Assembly (NCBI RefSeq): GCF_902506455.1
Contig: NZ_LR733844.1
Span: 1,913,160-1,977,159 of the forward strand
Source: Sphingomonas sp. 8AM
GTDB taxonomy: Bacteria; Pseudomonadota; Alphaproteobacteria; Sphingomonadales; Sphingomonadaceae
Reading direction: 5' to 3'
Length of the DNA stretch: 64,000 nt
The position numbers and the translations under genes are program-made. The notes below the pieces were generated by a model. That model was not told the DNA's origin and made no database searches. It saw only the letters and a program-made list of their open reading frames with translations. Positions 53,261-62,392 of the stretch are shown in pieces; the first letter of the stretch is position 1, and each line of letters begins with the position of its first letter.

Positions 53261-55632
53261 GCCGGTCGGCGCGGGCCGCGCTCGGCGCCGTCCTCGCCGC
53301 GCTGGCGCTGGTCACGATGCCGGTGCAGGCCGCGCCAGCCGACATCGCCGCGATCGAGAAACGCATGGCGAGCGACCCCGAGGCGGCGCTGTCGCTGGCG
53401 CAGGCGGCGCGTGCACGCCTTTCGCCGGCCGCAACGGACGCTGTCGAGGAGGCGACGTTGCTCTGGCTGGCGGGCGAGGCGCAGGTCCGGATCGGCGATC
53501 CGCGCGGTGCGCTGCGCACGCTCGATGAGGCGCGCCGTGTCGCGGTGCACGCGCCGTCCGCAGCACGATTGCTCGCTGACATCACCTTGTCGCAGGGCGG
53601 GGCCCTCACTGATGCCGGCCAGATTGCCGACGCCTTGTCGACGCTCCAGCGCGCGCACCGCATGTTCGTGGCGTTGCAGGATCATCGCAGCCAGGCGCGT
53701 GCATTGATCCTGATCGCGCTTCTCTACGCGAGCGCGCAGGATCATGCGATGGCGCTGCGCTACTTCGATCAGGTCGACGGCGGCTATCCCAACGATCCCG
53801 GGCTTGCGGTATCGGTCGAGAGCGGACGCGGCAACGCGCTGCTTGCGCTCGGGCGGTTTGCCGAGGCGCAGCACGAGTTCCGCGAGGCGCTGACGGCCGC
53901 GCGCCGCCTGCGCAGCGTGCCGGGCGTGACGCAGTCGCTCGGTGACCTGTCGCTGGCACAGTTACGCGGCGGCGATCTCGCGGGCGCCGCGCGGAGCGTC
54001 GAGGCAGCGCTGGAAATCGCCCGTCGCCCCGATGCCGCGGCGATCCGGCCACAGGTGCTTGCGGCCGCGGCGGATGTGGCGTTGCGCAGCGGCGATCGCG
54101 CGCGCGCGCGGCGGCTGGTCGAGCAACGCTTCGCCGGGATCGACCTGAGCCATACGATGCTGGCCGACCGTCACGCGCACGACGTCGCATACCGGACCTT
54201 CCTCGCCACTGACGATCCCGCCGCGGCGCTGCCGCACCTCGCCGCGATGCAGCGGCTGGACGCGCAGGCGACCGAGATCGCGCGCTCGACCAGTGCGGCG
54301 CTGGCGGCCGCGCGGTTCGATTATGCGAATCAGGAACTGCGGATCACCCGGCTGAAGGCGGCCGGGCTGGCGCGAACAATCGAGTTTCAGCGCGCCACCG
54401 CGCGGTCGCAGCGACTGATCCTGTTCGGCGTCGTCGGCGCCACGCTGCTCGTGATCGCGTTGCTCATCACCGGACTCGCCCTGATCGGGCGCAGCCGCAA
54501 CCGCGAGCGTGCCGCCAACCGCGATCTCGCCGCCAGCAACGCGCAACTCGAAAAGCTGTCGCTGGCCAAGACCGAGTTCCTCGCCACCACCAGCCACGAG
54601 ATCCGCACGCCGCTCAACGGCATCCTCGGGATGACACAGGTGATGATCGCCGACCGGACGCTCGACCCGCTCGTGCGCGAGCGGCTCAACGTCGTGCATG
54701 GCGCGGGGCAGACGATGCGCGCGCTCGTCGACGACATCCTCGACATGGCCAAGATCGAGACCGGCCGGCTGACGCTGGAGACGGCGCCGTTCGATCTGCA
54801 TGCAACGCTCGAGGATGCGGCGCGACTGTGGCGCGACCCGGCGCTTGCCAAGGGATTGCGCTTCGAGGTCGATGTCGCGGATGCACCGCAATGGATCGCG
54901 GGCGATGCGGCGCGGCTGCGGCAGATCGTCTTCAACCTCCTGTCGAACGCGGTGAAGTTCACCGAGATCGGGCTCGTCTCGCTTCACGCCTCGTCTGCGC
55001 AGGGGCGGCTGCTGATCACGGTCACCGATAACGGCATCGGCATGGACGGCGCGACCCAGCGGATCATCTTCGAATCGTTCCGCCAGGCCGATGCCAGCAC
55101 CACTCGCCGGTTCGGCGGCACCGGACTGGGGCTGGCGATCTGCCGCAATCTCGCGCGCGCGATGGACGGCGACGTCACCGTCGAGAGCCGGCCCGGCGAG
55201 GGCGCACGCTTCACGGTCGACGTGCCGCTGCACGTTGCTGACGCCCCCGCATCGGTCGTCGCCATGGGCGGACTACTGATCGTCGAGCGCCAGCCGATTG
55301 CGCGCGCGATGCTGCGCGCCCTCTTCGCCGCCGAACCGCTGGTGACCTTCTGCGACGCTGACGACGCCGTGACCCGCGTCGCGGCTGTGCGACCGCGCGG
55401 CGTGCTGGTCGACGCGGGCACGTATGGCCGCATCCCCGCCGATCTCGCCACGCTGGTCGCCGCGGCTCACGGCGCGCCAATTGCCTTGCTCGGCCCGGCA
55501 CTCACGGATGACGAGCGCAGGGAAGTGTCCGAGGCCGGTATCACAAATGTTATCGAAAAGCCTGTTTCCAAACAGGTGTTGGTGGACGCAATAGGTGCCA
55601 TGCTCAGGCACCCCGTCAGGGACGCCGCGTGA
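53257..55632 (+). CDS. TPR-sensor histidine kinase with degenerate C-terminal receiver
   Basis: A 791-aa membrane kinase. A signal or first anchor ([16 protein letters not shown]) precedes a periplasmic TPR-like region (about 25-340) and a transmembrane helix ([20 protein letters not shown]). The HisKA domain has [15 protein letters not shown] and the ATPase has [23 protein letters not shown] and [10 protein letters not shown]. The last roughly 120 residues resemble a receiver with the Lys (IEKPVSKQ) and a possible Asp ([10 protein letters not shown]), but the acidic pair is reduced ([10 protein letters not shown]), so phosphorylation is doubtful. Its start overlaps the EAL stop (ATGA). Confidence 0.93.
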   Translation: MSRSARAALGAVLAALALVTMPVQAAPADIAAIEKRMASDPEAALSLAQAARARLSPAATDAVEEATLLWLAGEAQVRIGDPRGALRTLDEARRVAVHAPSAARLLADITLSQGGALTDAGQIADALSTLQRAHRMFVALQDHRSQARALILIALLYASAQDHAMALRYFDQVDGGYPNDPGLAVSVESGRGNALLALGRFAEAQHEFREALTAARRLRSVPGVTQSLGDLSLAQLRGGDLAGAARSVEAALEIARRPDAAAIRPQVLAAAADVALRSGDRARARRLVEQRFAGIDLSHTMLADRHAHDVAYRTFLATDDPAAALPHLAAMQRLDAQATEIARSTSAALAAARFDYANQELRITRLKAAGLARTIEFQRATARSQRLILFGVVGATLLVIALLITGLALIGRSRNRERAANRDLAASNAQLEKLSLAKTEFLATTSHEIRTPLNGILGMTQVMIADRTLDPLVRERLNVVHGAGQTMRALVDDILDMAKIETGRLTLETAPFDLHATLEDAARLWRDPALAKGLRFEVDVADAPQWIAGDAARLRQIVFNLLSNAVKFTEIGLVSLHASSAQGRLLITVTDNGIGMDGATQRIIFESFRQADASTTRRFGGTGLGLAICRNLARAMDGDVTVESRPGEGARFTVDVPLHVADAPASVVAMGGLLIVERQPIARAMLRALFAAEPLVTFCDADDAVTRVAAVRPRGVLVDAGTYGRIPADLATLVAAAHGAPIALLGPALTDDERREVSEAGITNVIEKPVSKQVLVDAIGAMLRHPVRDAA

Positions 55633-55688
55633 CGGGCATTCACGGTCGGCGCCCTCGCCGTCGTGGTGTGATGTAGGGAAGGCAAGAC

Positions 55689-56084
55689 ATGGCGGCGATG
55701 ACGGTGCTGTTCATCGAGGATGACAGAATGAACCGTCGTGTCGTTCGCGACATGCTGGACGTCGCCGACGTCGAGATGGTGGAGGCCGAAAGCGCCGAGA
55801 TCGGTCTGGCGCTGATCGACGAGCATGATTTCGCCATCGCGCTGATCGACCTGCGAATGCCGGGCATGGACGGGCTTACCGCGATCGGTCACATCCGCGC
55901 CCGGACCGACGCTAAGGCCCGGCTGCCGATCATCGTCGTCACCGCCGATACCGCGGTCGACCTGCGTCAGCGCTGCGTCGCGGCGGGCGCCAACGACGTG
56001 ATCTTCAAGCCGGTGGCGATGGACGAGCTTTTCGACGCGATGGGGCGCCTGCTGGCCGAGGATGGCGATGCCGCGCTGATCTGA
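55689..56084 (+). CDS. Single-domain response regulator (CheY-like receiver)
   Basis: A 131-aa stand-alone receiver with all phosphorylation residues: acidic pair in FIEDDRMNRR, phosphoacceptor Asp in ALIDLRMPGMDG, Thr in VVTADTA and Lys in IFKPVAM. There is no output domain. It lies 56 bp after the TPR histidine kinase with a good AGGGAAGG ribosome site, so it is the likely phosphate acceptor of that kinase. Confidence 0.93.
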   Translation: MAAMTVLFIEDDRMNRRVVRDMLDVADVEMVEAESAEIGLALIDEHDFAIALIDLRMPGMDGLTAIGHIRARTDAKARLPIIVVTADTAVDLRQRCVAAGANDVIFKPVAMDELFDAMGRLLAEDGDAALI

Positions 56085-56107
56085 TCGCTACGCCGTTACC
56101 CGGCGCG

Positions 56108-56962
56108 TCAGCCGGGGTCCGATGATGCCTGCGTCGGTCGCAGTGCCGCCGCAAGCGACGTTCCCGCACTGCCGCGCCGCGCCGGCTGTGGCTGATCGGG
56201 CGACGGCGACCAGCCGGTCAGGAAGATGAGGTCGAAGCGTTCGGCGGTCCGTCCGTCCGGCGCCGCCCGCGCCGCAAAGGCCGCCGCCGCCCGCGCCAGC
56301 ACGTCGCGGCGCAGCGCGTGGCGGGTGGCGAGCACGTTGCTACCCGCCATGCCGCGCAAATCGTCCAGCAGCCGTCCGAACGCACCGTATCGCACGGTCA
56401 GCGTCTCGCTGTCGGCGACCGGCAGCGTCAGCCCGGCCCGCACCAGCAGATCGCCCGCCGAGCGCAGGTCGACCTGCGGATGCAGCCGTGCGACCGGCCG
56501 CTCCCCCTCGGCCTCACGCAACACGGCGCGCAGCGTCGACAGGCTGTTGCCGCCGACAAACGCGCCGAGGAACAGCCCGTCGGGGCGCAAGGTCCGCCGG
56601 AGCAACGTCAGCGCACCGGGCAGGTCGCCGACGCTGTCGAGCGTCCCCGCCGCGACCACCAGATCGAACGCGCCATCGGCGAACGGCAAGCGATCCTCGT
56701 CGCCCTGCACCCCGCCCGCCGCACGCGCGAATGCGAAGCCCGGATCGAAGCGTGCCACCCGCGTGCCGGCCGGCGGCACGAACGATGCGTCGAAACAGCC
56801 AAGATCGAGCACGTCGCTAAAGTCGCGCTTCACCACGTCGAGCCGGTCGGCGATCCCCTCGATCATCGCGGCGCGCAGGAAATCATGCCCGGCATAGCCG
56901 CCGGCGGCACGATCGCGGCGGTGGCGGCGCGCGGCGCGGTCGAAGATGTCGGGGGAGGCCAT
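56108..56962 (-). CDS. SAM-dependent methyltransferase (BioC/NDUFAF5-like)
   Basis: A 284-aa class I methyltransferase. It has DVLDLGCFDASFVPPAG as the nucleotide-binding motif I region, LPFADGAFDLVVAAGTLDSV and a post-core C-terminal extension. The N-terminal IFDRAARRHRRDRAA resembles the BioC/NDUFAF5-like group often found beside comF in alphaproteobacteria. The glycines of motif I are partly replaced (DLGCFDAS), so a non-standard or hydroxylase-like role as in NDUFAF5 is possible. It is divergent from comF, 48 bp apart. The start is chosen where family sequence begins. Confidence 0.82.
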   Translation of the reverse strand: MASPDIFDRAARRHRRDRAAGGYAGHDFLRAAMIEGIADRLDVVKRDFSDVLDLGCFDASFVPPAGTRVARFDPGFAFARAAGGVQGDEDRLPFADGAFDLVVAAGTLDSVGDLPGALTLLRRTLRPDGLFLGAFVGGNSLSTLRAVLREAEGERPVARLHPQVDLRSAGDLLVRAGLTLPVADSETLTVRYGAFGRLLDDLRGMAGSNVLATRHALRRDVLARAAAAFAARAAPDGRTAERFDLIFLTGWSPSPDQPQPARRGSAGTSLAAALRPTQASSDPG

Positions 56963-57010
56963 GATGCGCGCGGCTTGTGCCCGTTCGCGGCGCGCGCCAC
57001 AAGGCCGGGT

Positions 57011-57724
57011 GTGCCCGGCCACCTGCTCGATCTCGTTCTGCCGCCGCGCTGTCCCGGCTGCGGCGCCACCGTGGCGGGGCAGGGGCGTTTCTGTGCGTCG
57101 TGCTGGTTGCGCCTGCGCTTCCTTGCACCGCCGTGGTGTGCGGGCTGCAACCTGCCGTTCGCGTTCGATCGTGGTGAGGGCGCGCGCTGCGCGACCTGCC
57201 TCGCCGATCCGCCCGGCCACGCCGGTGTCCGCGCGGCGGTCGCCTATGGCGAGATCGCGCGCACCGTGGCGCTGCGGCTCAAATATGGCGGTCGGCCCTT
57301 CTATGCCGCGACAATGGCGGCGCTGATGCAGCGCCATCTGCCCATCGATGCGACATGCCTGGTTCCGGTGCCGCTTCATCGCCGCCGGATCTGGTCCCGC
57401 GGCTACAATCAGGCGGCGATGATCGCGAGCGAACTGGCGCGCCGCGCGCAGGTGCCCGTCGCACTGCACGCGCTGGAGCGTCATCGCGCGACCCCGCCGC
57501 TGCGTGATCGCTCCGCGCGCGAGCGTCGGGCCACGGTCGCGGGCGCGTTCCGCGTCGCGCCGGGCGGCCGAACGATGGTGAGAGGGGCATCGTTGGTGCT
57601 GGTCGACGACGTTTATACCAGCGGCGCGACTGCCGAAGCGTGCGTCAAGGTGCTGCGCGCCGCCGGGGCGGCATCGGTGACGATCCTTGCCTGGGCGCGG
57701 GTGATCGAGGACGCAACCGATTGA
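57011..57724 (+). CDS. comF: ComF-family phosphoribosyltransferase-like protein
   Basis: A 237-aa protein with an N-terminal zinc-finger-like part (PPRCPGCGATVAGQGRFCAS, then CAGCNLPF and CATCLADPP). The phosphoribosyltransferase domain carries the PRPP loop LVLVDDVYTSGATAEAC and RGYNQAAMIASELA. ComF proteins take part in DNA uptake in competent bacteria; in non-competent ones their role is unclear. No ATG is available; GTG 57011 with AAGG upstream is the best start. It is followed after 31 bp by the glutaredoxin gene. Confidence 0.9.
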   Translation: MPGHLLDLVLPPRCPGCGATVAGQGRFCASCWLRLRFLAPPWCAGCNLPFAFDRGEGARCATCLADPPGHAGVRAAVAYGEIARTVALRLKYGGRPFYAATMAALMQRHLPIDATCLVPVPLHRRRIWSRGYNQAAMIASELARRAQVPVALHALERHRATPPLRDRSARERRATVAGAFRVAPGGRTMVRGASLVLVDDVYTSGATAEACVKVLRAAGAASVTILAWARVIEDATD

Positions 57725-57755
57725 CAGGGCGGGCTGTCGATCACACGTAGGGTGG

Positions 57756-58013
57756 ATGGCACACGTCGAGATCTACACCAAGGCATTCTGTCCGTATTGC
57801 GCGCGCGCGATGAACCTGCTGGCGTCGAAAGACGTCGCGGTCGACGAGACGGACATCGGCATGAACACTGCAAAGCGCGGCGAGATGATCGAACGTGCCG
57901 GTGGTCGCACCACCGTCCCGCAGATCTTTATCGACGGCACCCACGTCGGTGGCTCGGACGATCTCGCGGCGCTGGAGCGTGCGGGCAAGCTCGACGCAAT
58001 GCTCGGCCGCTGA
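57756..58013 (+). CDS. grxC: Glutaredoxin 3
   Basis: An 85-aa thiol-disulfide oxidoreductase with the dithiol active site AFCPYCARA (about 11-19), the cis-Pro segment RTTVPQIFIDG and the glutathione-binding GGSDDLAALE. Full family length. It lies between comF and the DUF1178 gene in a compact same-strand run, a layout repeated in many alphaproteobacteria. Confidence 0.96.
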   Translation: MAHVEIYTKAFCPYCARAMNLLASKDVAVDETDIGMNTAKRGEMIERAGGRTTVPQIFIDGTHVGGSDDLAALERAGKLDAMLGR

Positions 58014-58029
58014 CCCGCGCCGCGATGCG

Positions 58030-58455
58030 ATGATCGTCTTCGATCTGCGTTGCGCGCGCGACGGCCATGTGTTCGAGGCGTGGTTCGCGTCGTCCGCTGC
58101 GTATGACGAACAGCGGACGCGTGGCTTGCTGACGTGTCCGTCGTGCGGCGCGGGCGAGATTGACAAGGCGGTAATGGCACCGAACGTCGCGCCCAAGAGC
58201 AATCGCAGTGTCGCGCCCGCCGAAGCAAGGGACTTGCTCGCCAAGGTTGCCGAGGCGCAGCGCCGCGCGCTCGCCGGCTCGCGCTGGGTCGGGGGCAACT
58301 TCGCCGCCGAGGCGCGCGCGATGCACGCCGGCGACAAGCCGGATGCACCGATTCACGGGCAGGCGAGCCTCGCCGAGGCGAAGCAACTCGCCGACGAAGG
58401 CGTCCCGATCGCGCCGCTCCCGCTGCCGGTTACCCCGCCGGAGACGGTGAACTAG
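58030..58455 (+). CDS. DUF1178-family protein
   Basis: A 141-aa protein opening MIVFDLRCARDGHVFEAWF, with a CPSCGAG pair and an upstream Cys/His that suggest a small zinc ribbon, then a charged helical tail. This matches DUF1178, a family of unknown function frequent in alphaproteobacteria. It lies 16 bp after grxC. The last two bases of its TAG stop are the first two bases of the inverted-repeat element that follows, so an insertion may have reshaped the end of this gene. Confidence 0.87.
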   Translation: MIVFDLRCARDGHVFEAWFASSAAYDEQRTRGLLTCPSCGAGEIDKAVMAPNVAPKSNRSVAPAEARDLLAKVAEAQRRALAGSRWVGGNFAAEARAMHAGDKPDAPIHGQASLAEAKQLADEGVPIAPLPLPVTPPETVN

Positions 58456-58725
58456 AGCGGTCTCCGATCGATCTGTATCATCGTGATGGCGTCAGGAAGG
58501 TTGCTGGCGAGGAGTGGGGCGAAGCATTGGCTGGTATTTCCCTGCGAGCGTCGCGACGACGTCCAGCGGCCTTCCTGACGCAACCCCTTCGGGGCGGGCC
58601 GATGTTGACCCGTGGCGGCGTCGCTCGTCAGTCACGGGGCAACATCCGCCCGCTCCTTCCTCACGCCTTGCCACGAATCGAAATCGGCTCCGTCACGATG
58701 ATGCAGATCGGTCGGAAACCGCTCT
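58454..58725. mobile_element. MITE-like element, 272 bp, with 36-bp terminal inverted repeats
   Basis: The ends are inverted copies matching at 32 of 36 positions, with only transitions between them (left end AGAGCGGTCTCCGATCGATC; right end complement AGAGCGGTTTCCGACCGATC). Inside are two further inverted repeats: GCGTCAGGAAGG/CCTTCCTGACGC (about 58490-58582) and GATGTTGACCCGTG/CACGGGGCAACATC (about 58601-58646). No transposase is encoded and no target duplication is obvious. It looks like a non-autonomous element or a large structured repeat. Confidence 0.7.
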
Positions 58726-58754
58726 GGCCGCTTCTCGTGTGGCTCGCGCACCTG

Positions 58755-58822
58755 AACGTTCGTGCTGCGCCCGTCGAACACGTGCCCGGTCATCTGCCCT
58801 TCGACAAGCTCAGGGCGAACGG
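58755..58822. repeat. Short palindromic repeat with CCCTTCGACAAGCTCAGGGCG
   Basis: The right half CCCTTCGACAAGCTCAGGGC is a repeat core I associate with sphingomonad genomes. The left half (ACGTTCGTGCTG...CACGTGCC) is a degenerate inverted partner. It lies between the MITE-like element and the family A repeat. Confidence 0.55.
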
Positions 58823-58880
58823 CGTGCGACAATCGGATCTGCGAGGAAGAAGTCGCGGCGTGTGCAGTTGCTACCGTTGC

Positions 58881-58955
58881 CGTCATTGCAAGCGCAGCGA
58901 AGCAATTCAGGACGTCGTGGTCCGGCTCGGGATTGCTTCGCTACGCTCCTGATGA
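58881..58955. repeat. Palindromic intergenic repeat (family A, degenerate)
   Basis: Begins CGTCATTGCAAGCGCAGCGA and ends with GGGATTGCTTCGCTACGCTC; the last bases of the right arm have drifted. It lies before the end of the HAD phosphatase gene, at a convergent junction. The 518 bp from 58456 to 58973 hold only this and the two elements before it. Confidence 0.82.
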
Positions 58956-58973
58956 TTGCAAGAGGGGGCAGTG

Positions 58974-59636
58974 TCAGGCGCCAGCCACCATCCGCTCGTT
59001 CAACAACAGCGCGCCGTCCTCTGCGACTTCGACCGACAGCGCGTCATAATCCACGACGCTGCCATGCCTCGTCTCAAGCCGGGCATGATGCGTCGCGGTG
59101 ATGACCATGACGTCCGCGCCGGCCGCCTCGCCCGCAGCGATCCCGGCGGGCGCATCTTCCCACACCAGACAATCGCCGGCCGCGACGCCCAGCCGCGCCG
59201 CGGCGAGCAGGAAGCAATCTGGGGCGGGCTTGCCACGCTCGACATCGTCGGCGGTCACCATCACGGCCGGCGGGGTCAGTCCCGCCGCGCGCAGCCGGAC
59301 TTCCGCCAATGACCGCGGGGCGGAGGTGACGATCGCCCAGCGATCTGCCGGCAGCGTGCGGGTGAAGGCGGCGGCACCGGAAATCTCGACCACATCGGCG
59401 ACATCGTCGATCTCGGCCTGCAACAGCGCCTCGAACTCCGCCTGCGGATCGACACCCGGCGGTGCGAAGCGGCGGATCGTCTCGATCGCGCGGACGCCGT
59501 GCATCACCGCCATCAATTCCTCGACGTCGATCGCGTGCCGCTCGGCCCAGGCTGTCCACGCGCGGATCGCCGACGGGATGCTGTTGATGAGCGTCCCGTC
59601 CATGTCGAACAGGAACGCGGCGTAGCGGCGCGTCAC
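58974..59636 (-). CDS. HAD-superfamily phosphatase (phosphoglycolate/sugar-phosphate phosphatase-like)
   Basis: A 220-aa HAD hydrolase with motif [13 protein letters not shown] (nucleophile Asp), motif II IVTSAP, the Lys region [13 protein letters not shown] and motif [15 protein letters not shown] helical cap lies between motifs I and II. It resembles sugar-phosphate or phosphoglycolate phosphatases, but the substrate is not predictable. The GTG start at 59636 overlaps the leuA stop (GTGA), so it is translated as part of the leuA transcript. Confidence 0.88.
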   Translation of the reverse strand: MTRRYAAFLFDMDGTLINSIPSAIRAWTAWAERHAIDVEELMAVMHGVRAIETIRRFAPPGVDPQAEFEALLQAEIDDVADVVEISGAAAFTRTLPADRWAIVTSAPRSLAEVRLRAAGLTPPAVMVTADDVERGKPAPDCFLLAAARLGVAAGDCLVWEDAPAGIAAGEAAGADVMVITATHHARLETRHGSVVDYDALSVEVAEDGALLLNERMVAGA

Positions 59637-61291
59637 GCGCGGTTCGCCGCGGAGAGCACCGCGCGGACACTGGCGGTGGCGATGTCGCTGTCGATCCCGA
59701 CCCCCCAGACCGTTCGCCCGTCGCCGGTCCGGCATTCGAGATAGGCGACCGCCTGCGCGCCCGCGCCATGCCCGATCGCGTGCTCGCTATAATCGACCAC
59801 GTCCAGTGCCGGTCCGGTACTGTCGGCGAGCGCGGCGATCACGCCCGAGATCAGGCCGTTGCCGCGCCCCGACAGCGAGCGTTCCTCGCCGTCGATCGCG
59901 ACGCGCCCGACGAACACGCGCTCGCCGGTCGCGCCGGTCTCCTCATAGTCGCGCAGCACGAAACGATCGGCATCGCCCGGCAGATAGGCGTGCTGGAACG
60001 CACCCCAGATGTCGGCGGCGTTCAGCTCGCGGCTGCTCCGGTCGGCCAGCGCTTGGACGTGGCGGCTGAAATCGGCCTGCATCCGCTTCGGCAGCTTCAG
60101 CCCCTTGTCCTGCTCCAGCACCCAGGCGACGCCGCCCTTGCCGCTCTGCGAATTGACGCGGATGACGGCTTCGTAGCTGCGCCCCAGATCGGCGGGGTCG
60201 ATCGGCAGGTACGGCACTTCCCAGAGATCGTCGTTGCGCGCGGCCTGCGTGGCGAAGCCCTTCTTGATCGCGTCCTGATGGCTGCCCGAAAAGGCGGTGA
60301 ACACCAGATCGCCGGCATACGGCGTGCGCGGGTGCACCGGGATGTTCGTTGCATATTCGACCGTCTTCACGATCTCGTCGATGTTCGACAGGTCGAGTTG
60401 CGGGTCAGTGCCCTGCGTGTACATGTTGAGCGCGACCGTCACGAGATCGCAATTGCCGGTCCGCTCGCCATTGCCGAGCAGGCAACCCTCGACACGGTCC
60501 GCGCCCGCCATCAACCCCAGCTCCGCCGCCGCGACGCCGGTGCCGCGATCGTTGTGGGTGTGCAGCGAGATCACCACCGCCTCGCGGTTCGGGATGTTGC
60601 GTCCGAACCATTCGATCTGGTCGGCATAGACGTTCGGCGTCGCGCACTCGACGGTCGCGGGCAGGTTGAGGATGATCGGCGCCTCGGCGGTCGGGCGGAG
60701 TACCTCCATCACCGCCGCGCAGACCTCCACAGAGAAATCCAGCTCGGCGGTCGAGAAGGTTTCCGGCGAATATTCGAACTGCCAGCGCGTGTCCGGGCGC
60801 TTGGCGGCCTCGTCACGCAGCACTTTCGCGCCCTCGACCGCGATCGTCTTGACCTCGTCACGCGTCATCCCGAACACGATCTTGCGCCATGCCGGGCTGA
60901 CCGCATTGTAGAGGTGGACGATCGCGGTTTTTGCGCCCTCCAGGCTCTCGAAGCTGCGCGCGATCAGGTCGCGGCGCGACTGCGTCAGCACCTGGATCGC
61001 GACATCGTCGGGAATACGGCCATCGCGCACCAGCCCGCTGATGAAGTCGAATTCGGTCGCGCCTGCGCTCGGGAAGCCGACCTCGATTTCCTTGAGCCCC
61101 ACCTTCACGAGCAGGTCGAAGAAGCGCGTCTTCTTCTCGGCATCCATCGGGTCGATCAGCGCCTGATTGCCGTCGCGCAGATCGGTCGACAACCAGCGCG
61201 GCGCGCGCGTGATCGTGGCCGCCGGCCAGCGCCGGTCGGGCAGGTCGACGGTCGGGAAGGGACGATATTTCTGGCTAGGATCGCGCAACAT
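59633..61291 (-). CDS. leuA: 2-isopropylmalate synthase
   Basis: First committed step of leucine synthesis: acetyl-CoA plus 2-oxoisovalerate. The 552-aa protein has the HMGL-like catalytic barrel with [26 protein letters not shown], the metal-binding [18 protein letters not shown] and [16 protein letters not shown]-terminal regulatory domain gives leucine feedback control. Length and motifs fit the longer LeuA type. The ATG at 61291 was preferred to the GTG one codon earlier. A leucine-rich leader peptide and hairpin lie upstream, implying attenuation. The HAD gene follows with overlap. Confidence 0.96.
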   Translation of the reverse strand: MLRDPSQKYRPFPTVDLPDRRWPAATITRAPRWLSTDLRDGNQALIDPMDAEKKTRFFDLLVKVGLKEIEVGFPSAGATEFDFISGLVRDGRIPDDVAIQVLTQSRRDLIARSFESLEGAKTAIVHLYNAVSPAWRKIVFGMTRDEVKTIAVEGAKVLRDEAAKRPDTRWQFEYSPETFSTAELDFSVEVCAAVMEVLRPTAEAPIILNLPATVECATPNVYADQIEWFGRNIPNREAVVISLHTHNDRGTGVAAAELGLMAGADRVEGCLLGNGERTGNCDLVTVALNMYTQGTDPQLDLSNIDEIVKTVEYATNIPVHPRTPYAGDLVFTAFSGSHQDAIKKGFATQAARNDDLWEVPYLPIDPADLGRSYEAVIRVNSQSGKGGVAWVLEQDKGLKLPKRMQADFSRHVQALADRSSRELNAADIWGAFQHAYLPGDADRFVLRDYEETGATGERVFVGRVAIDGEERSLSGRGNGLISGVIAALADSTGPALDVVDYSEHAIGHGAGAQAVAYLECRTGDGRTVWGVGIDSDIATASVRAVLSAANRA

Positions 61292-61334
61292 CACGGGCTC
61301 TCTTGTGCAGGAGCGTCAGGGAAGGTCGGAACAG

Positions 61335-61388
61335 CCCTTAGGCGCGTCGCGCGTGCGATGCACGCGTCGGAGGGTCCGCGCCTAAGGG
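61335..61388 (-). promoter_or_regulatory. leuA leader hairpin, probable attenuator element
   Basis: Perfect 12-bp arms (CCCTTAGGCGCG/CGCGCCTAAGGG) enclose a 30-base loop that itself holds GCGTGC-GAT-GCACGC. The 5' arm, as transcribed, overlaps the leader peptide stop codon, as needed for ribosome-controlled folding. No T-run follows, so control may use a factor or translation rather than a classical terminator. Confidence 0.7.
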
Positions 61389-61426
61389 CGCGTAAGTCGC
61401 AGAAGCAGGGCCAGGCGGCACGTCAT
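61382..61426 (-). CDS. leuA leader peptide, 14 aa, Leu-rich
   Basis: Encodes MTCRLALLLRLTRP: five Leu in fourteen residues, four of them within five positions. It ends at the base of the leuA leader hairpin, about 90 bp before leuA. This is the arrangement of a leucine attenuation peptide, where stalling at Leu codons when charged tRNA-Leu is scarce changes RNA folding. Confidence 0.72.
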   Translation of the reverse strand: MTCRLALLLRLTRP

Positions 61427-61530
61427 CGCGGCCGTGCGTAGCGCGCGCGGCGCCCCGCTGTCCAGTACATCGAATGGCTTGAGAAAAAAGCAAGGTTTGT
61501 CCGTCATCTGCCGTCGTCACGGGAGTTTGC

Positions 61531-61920
61531 ATGTTACAGATTACTTATATCAGCACCGCTACCGGGCCGGTCGACACCGCGGTGATTCTCGCCACCTCGC
61601 GCCGCAACAATGCCCGCGACGGCGTGACCGGGCTGCTCTATGCCAACGGCAAGCGCTTCCTGCAGGTGCTGGAGGGCGATCCGGTTGACGTGGAGCGCAC
61701 GCTGGCGCGGATCACTGCCGATCCGCGGCATCGCGCGATGGTGGTGCTGTCGTGCCGTGACGTGAGTGCGCGCGAATTCGGCGAGTGGGCGATGGCCGAG
61801 CGCACAACAGGCGAGGGCGGCGATGCGTTCGTCGCGCGGGTCCGCGCGTTGGTGGCGGCCGCGGCGCCGGCCGTTCGCGCGACCTTCGACGGCTTCGTCC
61901 AGCTGCCGCGCGCCGCCTGA
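61531..61920 (+). CDS. BLUF-domain blue-light sensor
   Basis: A 129-aa stand-alone flavin photoreceptor. The BLUF set is visible: Tyr in LQITYIST (about 6), Asn in SRRNNARDGVTGLLYANG, Gln in RFLQVLEG and the REFGEWAM segment near the end of the fold. There is no attached output domain, so it probably signals by protein contact. It is divergent from leuA and shares its upstream region with the leucine leader. Together with bphP it gives the window both blue and red light sensors. Confidence 0.92.
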   Translation: MLQITYISTATGPVDTAVILATSRRNNARDGVTGLLYANGKRFLQVLEGDPVDVERTLARITADPRHRAMVVLSCRDVSAREFGEWAMAERTTGEGGDAFVARVRALVAAAAPAVRATFDGFVQLPRAA

Positions 61921-61990
61921 CATCGTCGCTTGCCCGCCCTACGCGCCACGGCGATAACCGCCCCGCAAAATAACGGGGGAGGGTGACGGG

Positions 61991-62356
61991 ATGCGTACGA
62001 TCATCATGGCCGCGGCGATCGCAGCGGCGTCCGCGACCGCGGCGTCGGCGGCTGAAACCAGAGATTACGGTGCCGCGCTGCGCCGGATGCTTGCCGAAAC
62101 GGCCGGAGGACGCTGCCCGGACGATTTGCTGGCCGAGCCGCTGCTGTCGGCCTGCCGCGCACAATTACCGCAGATGCAGCCGGCGCTGACCGCGCTGGGC
62201 GCGGTCGGCGAGGCGTCGTTCATCAAGGCCGAAGGCGATGGCGATACGCGGGTCGAAACCTATGCGGTGAAATTTGCCGGCGGCAAGACCGCGATCTGGA
62301 GCATCGGCCATCGCAAGGACGGCAAGTTCGGCGCGGCTTACTCGCTGGGTCAGTAA
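61991..62356 (+). CDS. Small exported protein of unknown function, 121 aa
   Basis: Has a Sec signal (MRTIIMAAAIAAASATAASA, cut near residue 21). The mature helical/beta protein of about 100 residues has two Cys (GGRCPDD and LSACRAQ) that could pair. The C-terminal half (VETYAVKFAGGKTAIWSIGH) is predicted beta. No family is recognised. The start has GGGAGGG upstream. It is followed by a terminator-like hairpin shared with the converging yceI-like gene. Confidence 0.72.
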   Translation: MRTIIMAAAIAAASATAASAAETRDYGAALRRMLAETAGGRCPDDLLAEPLLSACRAQLPQMQPALTALGAVGEASFIKAEGDGDTRVETYAVKFAGGKTAIWSIGHRKDGKFGAAYSLGQ

Positions 62357-62362
62357 CGCCCA

Positions 62363-62381
62363 GCCCCGTGCACGACGGGGC
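62363..62381. terminator. Short GC-rich hairpin at a convergent junction
   Basis: GCCCCGT-GCACG-ACGGGGC, a 7-bp stem placed between the exported-protein gene and the YceI gene. It could serve both strands; no T-run follows on either side. Confidence 0.5.
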
Positions 62382-62392
62382 CGGGACGCCGG

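Noticed and set aside
58527..58952. Several 60-195-codon frames in the repeat-rich stretch before the HAD gene
   Set aside because: They run across the MITE-like element and two repeats, with no ribosome site or domain.
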